Shown: positions 1 to 13,201, numbered from the stretch's first letter. The stretch: 64,000 nt of DNA from Megamerina dolium (GCA_963854835.1 OY978525.1:84036833-84100832), one strand, 5' to 3'. The notes: generated by a model not told the origin, from the sequence alone. Made by a program: numbers and translations.

Positions 1-229
1 TGTAATAGGGGAGGGATCTGGTGTAACTTTTTTCTTCATAGCAAAACCACATGGTAATATCATACAAATTTTATTAAAAAAAAAGTTCGATCCTTAATGT
101 TTTGCACATATTTTATCGATTATAGATATTTTATAATTACTGCAAGCATCACTATACAAGTTATTCCAGGGACGGATTCAGGTTTTTGAGGATAATTTGT
201 CATTCATTTGTTATTTGTCATTGTATATA
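1..229. other. AT-rich left edge, nothing recognised
   Basis: No open frame, repeat or terminal inverted repeat was recognised between the window edge and the left end of the Tc1-type element. Confidence 0.5.
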
Positions 230-2008
<1,779 letters not shown>

Positions 2009-2180
2009 CATGCAGTCACGGACGAGTCTACTCAACAAAAATGTAAGTATGGAGTGTAATTATAGTTCAATAATAAAAGTATCGAAAACAAAAAATTACT
2101 TTCATAACAGTGAAAATATGCTGACAAACGAAAAACTCAAATGTTTTAGATTTTAATTAAATCAAAAACGTTTATTTAAA

Positions 2181-3049
2181 TGCCCAACAATAACTATACA
2201 TTTATATCGACGTTTGCTGATGACACAGCAATATTGTGCTGTCACTTTAACCCCATAGAAGTTACTAAAATTCTGCAGACTCATCTCGATTCTCTCGAAA
2301 TCTGGTTAGCAAAATGGCGTATAAAAGCCAATGAATAAAAGAGCGTACATGTAACCTTCATTCTAAGTCTAGATACATGTCCCCCACTTAAAATAAATGG
2401 CCAATCAGCAATATTGTGCTGTCACTTTAACCCCATAGAAGTTACTAAAATTCTGCAGACTCATCTCGATTCTCTCGAAATCTGGTTAGCAAAATGGCGT
2501 ATAAAAGCCAATGAATAAAAGAGCGTACATGTAACCTTCATTCTAAGTCTAGATACATGTCCCCCACTTAAAATAAATGGCCAATCAGTTCCATAATGTT
2601 TCTCAACAAAGTACTTGGGTATTCACCTCGACAGAAGGCTGACCTGGAACAATCACATAGAGGCAAAGAAAATTCAGATCAAGCTAAGAATTAATCAGTT
2701 ATGGGAATTACTGTAAACGCGCCTTGGTATATGAGGAACGTTAACATCCATCGAGATTTGATGTATCCACAATTTCTGAGGAAGTCCTGCAGAAGCTACT
2801 TTCAAAAATTACATAACCATCCGAATCCTCTTGCTAGGAATTGTTGCTGAACATAGGCATTCGATGACTAAAAAGAAATGACACATTGAATACGCTGTGT
2901 AATTGCTAAACCTCGCGACTCATCAAATTGTGATGGAACAATGGGAATATCACATAATTTCAAGTTAGTTTGTAAGATTTGAATACTTATTGTGAGTTTC
3001 TCCTAATGGTAGTAAGATTCAATAAATTCTATATACATAAAAAAAAATT
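2181..3049 (+). mobile_element. 5'-truncated Jockey-type non-LTR retrotransposon
   Basis: The sequence matches, in opposite orientation, the 3' third of the Jockey element at 36457-40150. It starts within the reverse-transcriptase FADD region (TTTGCTGATGACAC), continues through the C-terminal part with many stops and small deletions, and ends in an A-rich tail at about 3038-3049. 5' truncation plus a poly-A tail is typical of target-primed reverse transcription. It contains a perfect 180-bp tandem duplication and encodes nothing usable. Confidence 0.8.
2226..2585 (+). repeat. Perfect 180-bp tandem duplication
   Basis: Two adjacent 180-bp units (2226-2405 and 2406-2585) with no mismatch that I can see. 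The identity continues into CAG at the end of the second unit, so the breakpoint carries short homology. The repeat lies wholly inside the decayed Jockey fragment. The single-copy homologue in the Jockey element at 37.2 kb is not duplicated. Confidence 0.93.
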
Positions 3050-3620
3050 TTTTAATTAATATTTGGTTGGACCGCGCGAACACGTTTGTATATTTCAAAT
3101 ATTTTTTTAAATACACAATACCTGTAGCTTTTTAAAGTTACGAATGTAAAGAAATTCTTATTTAAAAAGAGAATTTCAAAAGCAATGAAGAGCAAAGTAT
3201 TGAATAATTTATAATTGATTAATCATACTGGTGTAGTTTTATGTAATTCTGGAATATGCAATATAAAATACAAATATCAAAACTTAAAGAAATTTGGTGG
3301 TTTGTTCCTAGTCAATAACAGAAAATTTGAAGTACGCATGTTTAAATTTTGATATTTTTTATATTTTTTACCATTTGTTGTTTCGCAAATTTTTTTATTT
3401 TTATAATTTCTTTGAATTGCTCAAATCCACTGGTTGAAACACTGAGATGGGGGTTATAATATAACTAATTCGACTCGATTTCGAAATAAAACTTCTCAAA
3501 ATACAATAGATTTGTTTGACAAGCTGCCTATTGTGCTCGCCTTTAATATAATCGGATAAGTAGCGGTGAGGGGCTAAGTGGACAGTCATCCGGTTAACAT
3601 ACTTAACGGTCATGTTCATA
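3050..3620. other. Non-coding, nothing recognised
   Basis: AT-rich sequence between the Jockey tail and the mariner left terminus. I see no supportable feature. Confidence 0.4.
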
Positions 3621-4478
3621 CGAAGGTTGTCTTTTATATTTTTTAAAAGTATGAAAATGCATTTGGTTATCATCAAAAATGGTTTTATTGTTTTTAAAAG
3701 TATTCTCCATGAAGGTTTATACACTTTTGCATGCGCTCGAACCAATTGTCGAAGCGCTTTTGCCACTGCGACTGACACACCTCCAAAATATAATTTTTGT
3801 TGAGTTTGGCTCATCGTGGAACCACCACACGGTCGATTGCTGTTTTGTTTGTGACTCATATGCATATATCCATAATTCGTCACCTGTCACGATCTTATAA
3901 ACATCTTTGGAAGCACCGCGGTCGAATTTTTTCATCATTTCTTTGCACCAATGACACGAGCCTTTTTTTGAGCGATTGTTAAATTATGCGGGATCCAACG
4001 ATAACAAATCTTTCTGACAGATAAGTGTTCATGCAATATCGAATGCACGGCGGTGTAACTAATGCCCAAGGATCCCTTTATCTCACAGTATGTCACATGA
4101 CGATCTTTCATTATCAGTTCACGCATAGCATCAATGGTTTCTGGCACAATGACCGATTTCGAACGACCTTCACGAAATTCGTCCTTGAGCGATTGGATAC
4201 CACTCTTGAATTCGTTAAATCAGTTATAAATTGTCTGGAGGGTTAGTGCATCATCGCCAAATGCCTCATGATGCCGATGTTGTTGAGGTAATTCATTTCG
4301 AAAATCGCAAAAAATCATAGCTCGAAAATGTACACGAGTTAAGTCCATTTTTTTACAGAGATGAATTTTTAGTCACTGTAAACTTTGTGTTGTACATCAA
4401 AACGTTCTGAGTACGTTTATGATAAAAAATGTCAAACTTTCCAATGGAAAAATATAAAAATATAAAAGGCAACCCACG
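3621..4478 (-). mobile_element. Internally deleted mariner (family A, copy 1)
   Basis: The element is bounded by inverted termini (CGAAGGTTGTCTTTTATATT on the left, the complement of CGTGGGTTGCCTTTTATATT on the right) and flanked by TA on both sides. At 858 bp it is about 430 bp shorter than a full mariner. The missing part is the catalytic middle of the transposase. The copy at 24469-25694 has the same deletion. Confidence 0.85.
3694..4348 (-). pseudogene. Mariner transposase remnant, catalytic core deleted
   Basis: The frame starts at the ATG at 4348 with the family's MDLTR-type start. It keeps the N-terminal DNA-binding region (including ETIDAMRELIMKDRHVTYCE and LGISYTAVHSILHEHLSVRK), interrupted by a stop and frameshifts. 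It reaches the VTGDE block with the first catalytic Asp, jumps over the second and third Asp region, and ends with the usual mariner C-terminus. It cannot encode an active DD34D enzyme. Confidence 0.85.
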
Positions 4479-4979
4479 TACACTGATTGTAGTATAGATG
4501 CATCTCGATAGCAATACCATATTTCCGTCATGTTGGATGTCATTTGTCAGCCATTTTTATATTATTACATTGACCGATCTGTTGTCTATAGTCAAAAATA
4601 GTGAAAAGTAAACTTTTGGTGGTCTGGTAGTGTTTTCGCAAGGGAACGTCTCTAACTGCCTCAACTGGGTGGGGCTAGCGCAATCCTCCTTAAACTCGTC
4701 GCAAGTTAACTCACTGCACGTCATGTAGTTTGCTCTACGCGTTATGTGATGGCACATTCACTCTGTAATGAGGGTGCCATCATGTAACTAGTTCTGCTTG
4801 CTATGTGATATCTCCTCTATTTTATAATGGGGGTCCTCCACGTGCCGACCACCAAGCAACGTTTTTGTGTGGCGAAAACCACCTCGATTAGAGGTTGTGC
4901 GTTGGGCTTGGGATGAACCACATAAAAACTCTCACTCAATGAAAAATCAAACCGTGCCTCAGATAAGGACTGCCCAGGG
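4479..4979. other. Spacer, possible RTE 5' remnant
   Basis: No clear gene. The last 100 bases before 4980 might belong to the 5' part of the RTE element that follows, but I could not align them. Short frames on both strands resemble nothing I know. Confidence 0.35.
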
Positions 4980-4984
4980 TGACC

Positions 4985-5430
4985 ATGGAAGGTACCTTTG
5001 GGTCAACTGTCGAAAATTTCAGCCTCCAACAGAACACCAGAATGAGTCAGATCGACTTCTCCGCAGCATGAAACATAGTAATTAGTAGCACCAGATTTCA
5101 GTATCTCGACATCCATAAAGCGACGTGAATGTCCCCAAATTAACGAACAAAAAACAAAATTGATCACATGATGACCGATGGAAGGCATGCTTCCAGTATG
5201 ATGGACGTCAAATCAATCCGTGGTGCCAACATCGACTCGGATCAATACCTTGTTGCAGCTAAGGTACGCACACGTTTATGTGTCGCAAATAACAAGAGAA
5301 GTCCCACACAGAGAAAGCTCGACGTAAGTAAGCTGCGATCACCAGAGACAGCAGATGCATTTGCCACTCGACAATCGGATCTGCTTATGCAGAACACTCT
5401 CCTATTTGATGATACATGCTCACGGTGAAA
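4985..5430 (+). pseudogene. RTE apurinic-like endonuclease fragment
   Basis: Reading across stops and frameshifts gives the C-terminal half of an APE-type endonuclease: an EGTFG...ENFSL block, an IDH-type segment (KIDHMMTDGRHASS), and RGANIDSDQYLVAAKVR, the catalytic SDH/SDQ histidine region of RTE endonucleases. The N-terminal half, with the first catalytic Glu, is missing. The homologous EN block in the copy at 33.5 kb confirms the assignment. Confidence 0.7.
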
Positions 5431-5446
5431 ACATATATCCCACTCC

Positions 5447-7190
5447 ATGACTTCTGTTGCCGAGGAGGTAATCGGTTACTACCGCCGCCTACAGAAAAAC
5501 CCTGCGTGCAGGCGCACCGCGAGCTGTTATGGAGCGGTACAGAGACGTCTTTTCAGGCGTAAGAAGAGGGAGTTGGAAAGACGCAAGTGTGAGGAGATAG
5601 AGATGTGTACCGACAGGAATGAGACTCGAAAATTTTTAGAAAAGATCAAGCGCCTGAGTGGCGGTTTAAACCCCGGAGCCTCTTCTTGTCGTGATGGAAA
5701 TGGGAATCTGGTTACAGATGTCCAAAGTGTAATGAGCCTATGGAGGGAACACTTCTCCACGTTACTGAATGGCGATGCTACGAACAATTTAGCCAGTGGA
5801 GGAGATTGCCCGATAACCCCAATTACAGATGATGGTGTTAATGTTCCACCAAACGACTATGACGAGGTTGAAACGGCCATTTTAAGGCTGAAGACCAGCA
5901 AAACTGCAGGTGCTGATGGCCTGCCTGCCGAGTGTTTAAGACCGGAGGCGATGAGCTCATCGTCTGCATGCACCAGCTCATAAGCAGAATATGGTCGGAT
6001 GAAAGCATGCCTTATGATTTGAGGCTCAGTGTTATCTGTCCCGTACATAAAAAAGGAGACCCCACAATTTGCGCCAACTACCGTGGAATAAGTCTCCTGA
6101 GCATCGTATACAAGGTTCTATCGAGCGTACTGTGTGAAAGTTGAAGCCTATGCTCAGCAACCTGATTGGACTTTATCAGTGTGGTTTCAGACCTGGTAAA
6201 TCCACCATCGACCAGATTTCCACACTGCGCCAAATGCTGGAGAAGACCCAAGAAAAACAGATCGACACACACCAACTATTTGTTGATTTGCAACAATGTC
6301 TGAGTTCGGTATTCCTGCAATGCTCATTCGACTTTGTAGAATGACACTGCAGAACTCCCGTTGTGGAGTGAAAATTGGGAAGGACCTCTCCGCACCGATT
6401 AATACCGAAGGGGGTTTCAGACAAGGTGATTCGTTATCGTGCGACTTCTTCAATCTTATTATGGAGAAAATAATACGAGCTGCTGATCTACGACATAATA
6501 GTACTATCTTCAACAAAAGTGTCATGATGTTAGCGTATGCCGATGATATTCACCTAATCGGGATGAACACGCGAGCAGTCAGTGCAACATTCTCAGAATT
6601 GGAAAGAGAGTCGCGTCGAATGGGTCTTACGGTGAACGAGGCCATGACGAAGTATCTAGCATCAACAAAGAAAGAGTCCCAGCGTTTTGGACAACACATC
6701 ACTGTTGATAACTACGCTTTTGAAGTAGTGAAAGACTTTATCTATCTTGAAACCAGCATTAACACCAGTCATGACGTCAGCCTCGAGATATTGCGAAGGA
6801 TCACTCTTGGTAACAGATGCTACTTTGGGTTAAGTAAGCAATTGAGAAGTCGGGCCCTTTCTCGAGCCTTGAAAACCACACTCTAGAAGTCTCTTATCAA
6901 TGCTGTCGTTACATATGGCGACGAAGCTTGGACAATTTCCCCTCAGATGAGAGAATGCTCGGAGTTTTCGAGAGAAAAGTCTTACACAACAAGATCTTTG
7001 GACCTATTTGCGTTGGTGGTGAGTATCGAATAAGGTACAAGCATGAGCTGTGCTCAGCGGCTGCGCTGGCTAGGTCATGTCGAGCTAATGGAAGAACACG
7101 CTCCGACTCAGATGGTGTTATATTCGGAACACGCTGGTGGTCGACGCAGAAGAGAACGAGAGAACTTGTCTGCGCTTGGAATTTCTAACT
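5447..7190 (+). pseudogene. RTE reverse transcriptase, broken
   Basis: This is the linker and RT of the RTE element. Visible blocks, in order, are LKTSKTAGADGLPAE (RT block 1), LSVICPVHKKGDP and NYRGISLLS (block 2), GLYQCGFRPGKST (block 3), EGGFRQGDSLSCDFFNL (block 4) and MLAYADDIHLIG with the catalytic YADD (block 5). At least three frameshifts or stops (near 5980, 6140 and 6340) break the frame, and the core 'LDFK/AFD' block is disrupted near 6290. The C-terminal tail ends near 7190. Not functional. Confidence 0.85.
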
Positions 7191-7269
7191 TGCGCCAACT
7201 AGTGAAGGAAAGAGCTGGTTGACAAAGCATGCTAGATTTGGCCTAAATAAATTTTCGGCTGTAATGGCC

Positions 7270-7520
7270 ATTTTTTTTTCTTGTTCGCTCTTGGGAGCAT
7301 AGGGACTCAACAAGACTCTTCCATCGCGCAATATCGACCTACTCCAAGTATTTTTTGGCCGACCTCGACCTCTGCTACCTTGCGGATTCCAGTCTAGTGC
7401 CATTCTTGTAATGCTATCTGAAGGTTTTCTAAGCGTTTGACCTATCAATCGCCACGTTCTATTTTTGATTTGCAACAGGACGGGTTCTTCAATCGCTGCT
7501 GCCAGTCCTATGTGATAGGG
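7270..7520 (-). pseudogene. C-terminal fragment of a second non-LTR retrotransposon
   Basis: The minus-strand translation gives RTWRLIGQTLRKPSDSITR followed by DWNPQGSRGRGRPKNTW, matching the WR(W/L)IGHTLRK...GRP..TW tail of many non-LTR reverse transcriptases. It lies tail to tail with the RTE element. The clade is uncertain. Confidence 0.6.
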
Positions 7521-7798
7521 CTGCCATCTATCGTTGCTTCGGAACAACGCCTTCAATTGTTATATGTAAGCGCCATCTGTGTTTTATTTTCTGTTTGAAG
7601 TATAGCACAGATGGTTGTGGCCTTCACTAAATGTGAAGTTTTGTTATTGCGCTGTCTTCCCTGCTGTCCGCTTCCCCTTGTTGGCGCTGCTAGCGCATTG
7701 AATGACTGTATAATGCAATTAATGCCCTTATCACGAGGGCGGTCCCAAAACTACTAATAACTAATAACAAAGAAAACATCAAATTTGGGAAAATTTTT

Positions 7799-8116
7799 TT
7801 ATTCCTCAACATAAACTCCTTTTAGCTCTATACACTTTTCCCTGCGATATTCTATAGCTTCGATACCCTGTTTATAGTATGAACTGTCTAGCTCATTAAA
7901 ATAGCTATCTACCGCAGACTCCACCTTTTCATTGTTTGCAAATCTTCTACCACCAAGCCATTTATTCAAATTTGGAAATAGAAAATAATTCAAACTGGTG
8001 CATTGTCTTGAAACAACACTTTCCTTTAACAAATGCGGCCTTTTTTCTTTAATTTCATCACTTAAACGCTGCAACAAATTAGCTGCTCTGCCATCGCTAC
8101 ATTCGCTTTTTCGCAC
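7799..8116 (-). pseudogene. Mariner transposase C-terminal fragment (irritans-like)
   Basis: The frame reads a piece upstream of the second catalytic Asp (LQRLSDEIKEKRPHLLK), then directly the block after the third (LNYFLFPNLNKWLGGRRF) and the family C-terminus (RREKCIELKGVYVEE). The catalytic HDNAPxH-to-PDLAPSD stretch is deleted. The N-terminal part is absent. It differs from the other mariner families in the window. Confidence 0.75.
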
Positions 8117-8299
8117 ATTGGAGCTGCGCTATTTGCATATTTCGTATTTCGTTTTGCTGTCGTCTGCATCAACATTTTGCCGTCAATACATAAAACATCA
8201 CATCGTGGTACAGGAACCATGTCTCTTAAGGAATGCAAGCGTAAGTGTCGTGAAAAACATAGCGTGGACGTTCGTAACATTGGTGAATCGGTAATCAAT

Positions 8300-9270
8300 C
8301 TTAAGACTCGTACGACCACAACTCTTGCCAATTGTCTGCATACCAACCAGATATCGAGATCGACACGTCCAATTGGAACTTACCAGCCAAAACCAAATTA
8401 GCAGACGAGACAAGCCTCGGCGCATAGAATTCTTGTTGAGGACAGAGGCCTGCTTTTATGCTCTTCCTGATGACTAAATTCAACTGGGTTCCAAATTACC
8501 TACGCTTCAGAAGACGTTGTTTGGTTGGGTTGTCTCTGGTAGGATTCGTATTGTGTGAAACGTAAATTCGTCATCTAGCCTGGTGTCAAAAGAAATCACC
8601 TTTGACGAGAATAAGCTGTCTATGGCAACTGGCACACTTACTGGCTTGTCTTCACACTAAATTAAAGGATTTTTTCTCTGACCAACCCACAAGCAGTTAT
8701 TTTTGGACTGATTCACAATTAGTGCTGCATTGGCTTGAACAGCACTCAATTACGCTATCAATGCTAGAGTATCCGACATACAAGAGTTGACTGCTGGACA
8801 TTGGAGACACGTACCCACGAGTTATTTCGATTCTGTGACTCGTGCAGAAAGAAATCGGAATTCAATACCGCCTCACCATCGCTTGAAGAATTGCCACGCG
8901 CTTCACATTGCATAATATGGAATGTACAAAACAGAACTTTTCTGTCGACTTTCAGTTACTAAAGAAAACTCAAGCTCTTAAAGATACTTTGAAATGGGTC
9001 ACACCATTTATGGACAATTCAACAATACGTCTTCTTCATCTTCGGAATTATCATGCAGACCCGAAAGTTTTAGTCGTTTGATCCGGCTTCAATATTGGAT
9101 AGTCAACGCCAGAGATTTAGCTCGTCGCGTCGTCCGTTCGTCTGTGCATTGTATCCGATACAAACCCACACTGCAGCGGCAAGTCATGGGACCGATACCA
9201 ACAGAACGCCTTCAACCATTCGAAAGTTGCAGAATCGATTTACATGCGAATCCGAGGAAAGACTAATCAT
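8300..9270 (+). pseudogene. BEL/Pao polyprotein fragment
   Basis: With several frameshifts the plus strand shows, in order, a piece typical of the BEL/Pao protease-to-RT linker (QLGSKLPTLQKTLFGWVVSG, about 8470-8545), an RNase H block (SSYFWTDSQLVLHWLEQHS, about 8690-8750), then integrase N-terminal sequence (LRNYHADPKVLVV and a CIRYKPTLQRQVMGPIPTER block, about 9040-9215). The reverse transcriptase between protease and RNase H is missing. No LTRs were found. Confidence 0.75.
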
Positions 9271-9604
9271 ACTTGGCTGTACTTTGTATGTATTTAAAAA
9301 AATCCTTAGCCAATCTATATATACAAGTATGTATGAATTTCTGATGCAAAAATGTAAAAAATATAAAACTATTTTCTTTTTGCTCTTTTGAAATAAACAG
9401 ACTCCCTTGAAGAAGCTGACGAAGAGCAGCGAAACGTCGGGTAAAAAAAGGCGGAATAGTTTTTATTCACATCAATTTCGAATTGACCTAAAAAAACTCA
9501 AATAATAGAAAAAACTTCTTGTTTCAACAGATCCCCTTCATCATCATTTAGGGTAATCTACATTAAATCACATCAATTGAAGATTATGAAGAAGCTATTT
9601 GAAA
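9271..9604. other. Non-coding spacer
   Basis: AT-rich. It contains the phrase AGCAGCGAAACGTCGGGTAA, and a similar one (AAAAGCAGCGAAACATCATG) occurs near 29200. This may be a shared repeat, but no element boundary can be drawn. Confidence 0.3.
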
Positions 9605-10165
9605 ACTTCATAAGAATAAAACATCTGGAAAGAAGACCAATATGCATACAGATTGGGTAGATCAGCTGGGACCACTCTATTTGGATTAAAGGAAGAAATC
9701 CAAAAATGATTAAAAGATAATAGGGTAGCTCTATATGCATTTCTGGATATGGAAGGAGCATTTGATAATACTTCACAGTATCCCATAGAATTCCTTAAGA
9801 AAGGAATAGGAGCAAATTGAATATAAGGAAATTTGAAATCTCAGTAAATGAGACAGCAATAGTTGTCGGTAGTTGACGAACTGCTATAGAAGCTGGCCAC
9901 CTTAAGAATATGCGCCCTATACCTACATATGTACCTTCATATGGGAAGAGTGAGAACTAAAGCCACCACAATCATGATGTTATCTAAACTACAAAGCAAT
10001 AAGATAACATCCAACTGCTGCCTTAGAGGTACTATTGGAACACACACTTCTGCATATCTGTCTATCGAACCAAGCGGAGAGATCGTTTCTCAGAACTGAG
10101 AACTATCGTACTAGAGAAATAATTGGATCCGAAGACTGTGGTGGAACATTATTGTGAAGTATAAC
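9605..10165 (+). pseudogene. Decayed non-LTR reverse transcriptase fragment
   Basis: The translation shows QYAYRLGRSAGTTLFGLKEE, one stop, then VALYAFLDMEGAFDNTS, the RT blocks around the first catalytic Asp. Further on, a KLQSNKITSNCCLRGTIGT stretch matches the 'KLQRLACLCITGAMRTTP' region downstream of the RT in the R1/LOA/Jockey group. The YADD segment is lost. A SINE abuts it on the right. Confidence 0.65.
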
Positions 10166-10473
10166 TTCAATCCCCGGCTGAAGCATAACAAATTTAATAT
10201 CGAAAAAGATTTTTCCTTCGAACGGTACCCACCTGTCGGCAAGCAATTGGCAATTGTTCCGGTAGTAATAATTTGCCATGAAAGAGCTTCTGAAAGAACT
10301 CTGTGACAAAGCTCAGAAAAAGTGATGTCACAAGTGTTCTGCTGTTCGGAACCGGCTAAAATAAGTAGGTCCCTTCTAATACTGTCCAAAAATTAACACG
10401 CACAACAGTAATGAAAGAGAAACTCATCCAAAGAGCCCTTCGGGGCTTTAAGTGCCACATATTTATTTTTTTA
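10166..10473 (+). mobile_element. tRNA-derived SINE, 5'-truncated (copy 1)
   Basis: This is the only copy of the SINE family on the plus strand. It starts within the B-box (TTCAATCCCCGGCTGAAGCA), so the A-box part is missing. It continues through the shared body (GTTCGGAACCGGCTAAAATA in this orientation) to the tail CTTTAAGTGCCACATATTTA. Other copies are at 25287, 30546, 37000 and 48003. Confidence 0.8.
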
Positions 10474-10908
10474 TAACTAAACAGAAAAAAATGTCAAGAA
10501 GAAATGGAAGGGACTAATCAATACGTATAACCTGGATCAGCAGATGACCACATGTTTCGCAGACAGATCCTCAACATAAGACGGGAATCGAATCAATGGG
10601 TATAACCTAATGGGTAAAAACTCGAAATAAACATTTGGGTTTACACCAGATCCCGGAGAGTGAGATAAAAGCATTAAAGCTGTTTGGAACCCAATATATA
10701 TTTTAATCGCAGTCCATACCGAATAATAATAATAAAAATCCCTCTAATTCCTCTCACTGGTTACGCCACTGAATATGGTTAGTAAAAATTTCAATAGTAT
10801 ATATATTTAGGATATGTAGCAAATAGAATGAAAGAGAGTGAGAGAATATAGCATAAATATAGTTACCGCATGAGATTGGCACAAAAAATTGTTGTGTTCA
10901 TAGCTTAC
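10474..10908 (-). other. Probable intron sequence 3' of the last visible host exon
   Basis: The exon ending at 10909 is followed by a good donor site, so this stretch should be intron. No further TPD52 exon was found here or to the left. The sequence is AT-rich without a recognised element. Confidence 0.45.
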
Positions 10909-11071
10909 TTTAACGTTCTCATAGGCTGAGCCAACCTTCTCTTCAATGGAACGCATCGAATCGGAGTTTTTCATTTGTGAGAATTTCGATGAAATGCCAC
11001 TTGTTATACTTCCAAACACTGACGCGGTCTTCTCCGAAGTCGATTTAAGGACTGATTCCGTACGCTGAAAT
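10909..11071 (-). CDS. Tpd52: TPD52-family gene, exon with conserved C-terminal core
   Basis: This 163-nt exon encodes a core reading TSEKTASVFGSITSGISSKF, then MKNSDSMRSIEEKVGSAYEN. This is the conserved TPD52 segment that in mammals reads '..SAAFSSVGS.ITKKL.D..NSPTFKSFEEKVE'. TPD52 proteins are small coiled-coil adaptors linked to membrane trafficking and lipid droplets (family knowledge). The acceptor is TTTTACAG before 11071 and the donor is GTAAGC from 10908. The exon starts in phase 2, matching both the 60-nt exon and, if that is skipped, the exon at 18685. The downstream exon(s) carrying the C-terminus are not in view. Confidence 0.9.
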
Positions 11072-11106
11072 CTGTAAAAGAAGAGAAAAAGTATCATTGA
11101 ATTATT

Positions 11107-11547
11107 GTGTGTGCGAGTTCGTCTAAACTAAACTTTTAGGATCTAAATGGATATGACCCTGGAATATTAGAGCACTGCTTCGGAATAGGAAAGATAATTG
11201 ACAAAAGTGTGCGAGTTCGTTTCTGTATTTGATATTTTCTAAATGAAGAAACAAAGAAAAAAACAGAAATTTGAAAATTTTCATTTTTAAAAATAAAGGA
11301 TATGGCTTTTCTTCTTTCCTTTTCTATATTGTTTTAATATTTATTTTGTTTCAAAACGAAAAGTAACTCCTAACGAACTTCACTGTTCTGTGCTAATACA
11401 GCTGTAATTTTTCATAGCTAATATTTAGATATGAAAAGGTTGCCTGAAATCTCCTAAATTGTTCCTATGCTCGACAACACTCGACATATTTCCAATAATT
11501 TAGGAAAATCACAATTTAGACTCATATTTAGACAAACTCGCACACAC
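11107..11547. mobile_element. TIR-bounded MITE candidate in a Tpd52 intron
   Basis: The ends GTGTGTGCGAGTTCGTCTAA and (complement) GTGTGTGCGAGTTTGTCTAA form inverted repeats of at least 20 bp, 441 bp apart. A third, direct copy of GTGTGCGAGTTCGT lies at about 11208. There is no coding potential, and I could not fix a target duplication. The element sits only 35 bp upstream of the exon at 11071, close to its acceptor and possibly its branch point. Confidence 0.6.
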
Positions 11548-11639
11548 CCTTAATGCTCTTCTTTGTTGAACTTTTTACATTATGCAGAGATATTATTCAG
11601 AAGTAACACAACACAGATTGATGCCAAAGATAAATACAA

Positions 11640-11990
11640 GGTTATCCATTTCGAGCGCAGTAGAACAAGCATTTGGATTTGCATCTTCACCATTATTAGG
11701 TTCAGCTCACACAAGAATTAAACCCTCGTGACTTTCGAATAAAATTTTCTTCGTTGATGAATCACAATATTTTGTGCAATTCGGACTGGAGGTGTCATTG
11801 AACCTTATTTTTTCGAAAACGGCAGGTAATCTTCAAGCTTAGATGCTTCAAAAGCGCATATTCTTCAAACTATGGTGGAGTTATTGTCCGATATGTGTTG
11901 AAAAGTCAACGAAAGTTACCTAATTAGAATCGAGTCCTGCAAGAAACCCCGTGGAGGACATTTGAATGCACGTTCACAAATAATATAATT
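11640..11990 (+). pseudogene. Very decayed DDE transposase fragment (low confidence)
   Basis: Translating across stops gives GGVIEPYFFEN followed by an IESCKKPRGGHLNARS block. This resembles the middle and C-terminus of a Tc1/mariner-superfamily group (the 'G.I.GPYFFEN...' and '..ARGGHLND..' signatures). No termini were found. It could be a chance resemblance. Confidence 0.35.
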
Positions 11991-13141
11991 TCTTTCAGTC
12001 GTTTTATAAACATACAAAATAGGGATATATAAAATAGTATGCGTGGTACGCTTTTTCTTCATTAAATATTTAACCACTAAAATATAGTCTCAGTCTGTCT
12101 TACAATCACATTTAAGGCTAATATAGCGACATAATTAAAAAATTATAATAGCTGTGTTTCACTCGACAACTCGCTATCTTTGTGCCAATAAAACGACAAA
12201 GATGCTAAGTTTCCGAAACAGAGTTGATTTGATTCTTATTTTATATATAAATTTCAAATTGATTAAATTATCAAAAATAATCAAATAATTTTGATACAAC
12301 ATTATTCCTTTTCTTCTTAAGTATAACATCTTTCACCTTCAAAGAAATAGATATTGATAATTAGCATCTCTGTAAAATAAAAAAAATGAAAGTAATTGGC
12401 AGCACTGAACTTAGCTAAAGTTAGCACTTTTTTTGTTACTTGGCTATGTTTTTATCAGTGCTAGCGAAATACGAGTGTCAAATAAAACACAGCTTATGTT
12501 ATAATTATAATGACAACAACATAGTGATAATTATAATAGAATTAATATTAAGTAGTAACAAGAGTAATAATAGGAATAAGAGTAATAAGAGGAAACTGAA
12601 GTATAGTTCCTTTACTCGTAAAGCATGCAAGCGAGTTGCAAAAATCTCAGCCCAACTTTCAGTCTAATATTTAATATTTGTGCATGAGATTTTGGCATTG
12701 GCTCTTCAATGTATTATTTAGTATTTAAAAGAATTTTAAATTCGATAATTAAAAATTGTTCTATTTAACACCAGTTAATATCATCGCTCTATTTAACACT
12801 ATTTAATATCACATTTTATGTACTAATTCTTTTTGGCGAAAGAGCAACGAATGTACGTACGTTAATCGTTATCTGAAAGAATTTATATGTAGAACCCATC
12901 TTTTGTTTTAACTAGAGAAATCAAAAAATTAAAGAATATCAATCGAAATATGGACCATTTCTTCAGCGTGTTACTCGAAATGAATTCAATTGAGACTGCG
13001 TAAATCAAGTAGTTATTGTTCTTAAATTATCATTCAAGGGCAAAACAATTTCGTTAGTACTTTTTATTAGTAATGAAGACGAATTTAAAAATCAAATCGA
13101 TTAGTACGTGTTAGTTTAACTATTTGAACACAATTACTTAC
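11991..13141 (-). other. Tpd52 intron, no feature recognised
   Basis: AT-rich intron between the 60-nt exon and the exon at 10909. It has a run of simple AAT/TAAT-type sequence near 12500-12600 but no element boundaries I can defend. Confidence 0.5.
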
Positions 13142-13201
13142 ATAGGGGCATCATGTACGGCTTTTGTTAAATTGCCAACGCTTTGTTCAACAGATTGGAA
13201 T
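13142..13201 (-). CDS. Tpd52: TPD52-family gene, 60-nt cassette exon
   Basis: A short exon encodes FQSVEQSVGNLTKAVHDAP. It is flanked by an acceptor (GGGTTTTAAG before 13201) and a donor (GTAAGT from 13141). It begins and ends in phase 2 (one base, 19 codons, two bases), so including or skipping it leaves the frame unchanged. It begins with the same pattern (A-TTY-CAR, Phe-Gln) as the next exon, so skipping also preserves the local sequence. Alternative splicing of such a segment is known for TPD52-family genes. The inclusion pattern is inference. Confidence 0.85.

Larger units (their letters stand above)
4980..7262 (+). mobile_element. RTE-type non-LTR retrotransposon, 5'-truncated and decayed
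   Basis: An endonuclease remnant is followed in order by a reverse transcriptase and a short C-terminal segment, with an A/T-rich end near 7262. The endonuclease block resembles the RTE-derived domain found in 'craniofacial development protein 2-like' annotations, which supports the RTE clade. A deleted relative lies on the minus strand at 31959-33545. Confidence 0.75.

Noticed and set aside
4557..4757. 66-residue minus-strand frame
   Set aside because: No resemblance to any family; lies between transposon remnants.
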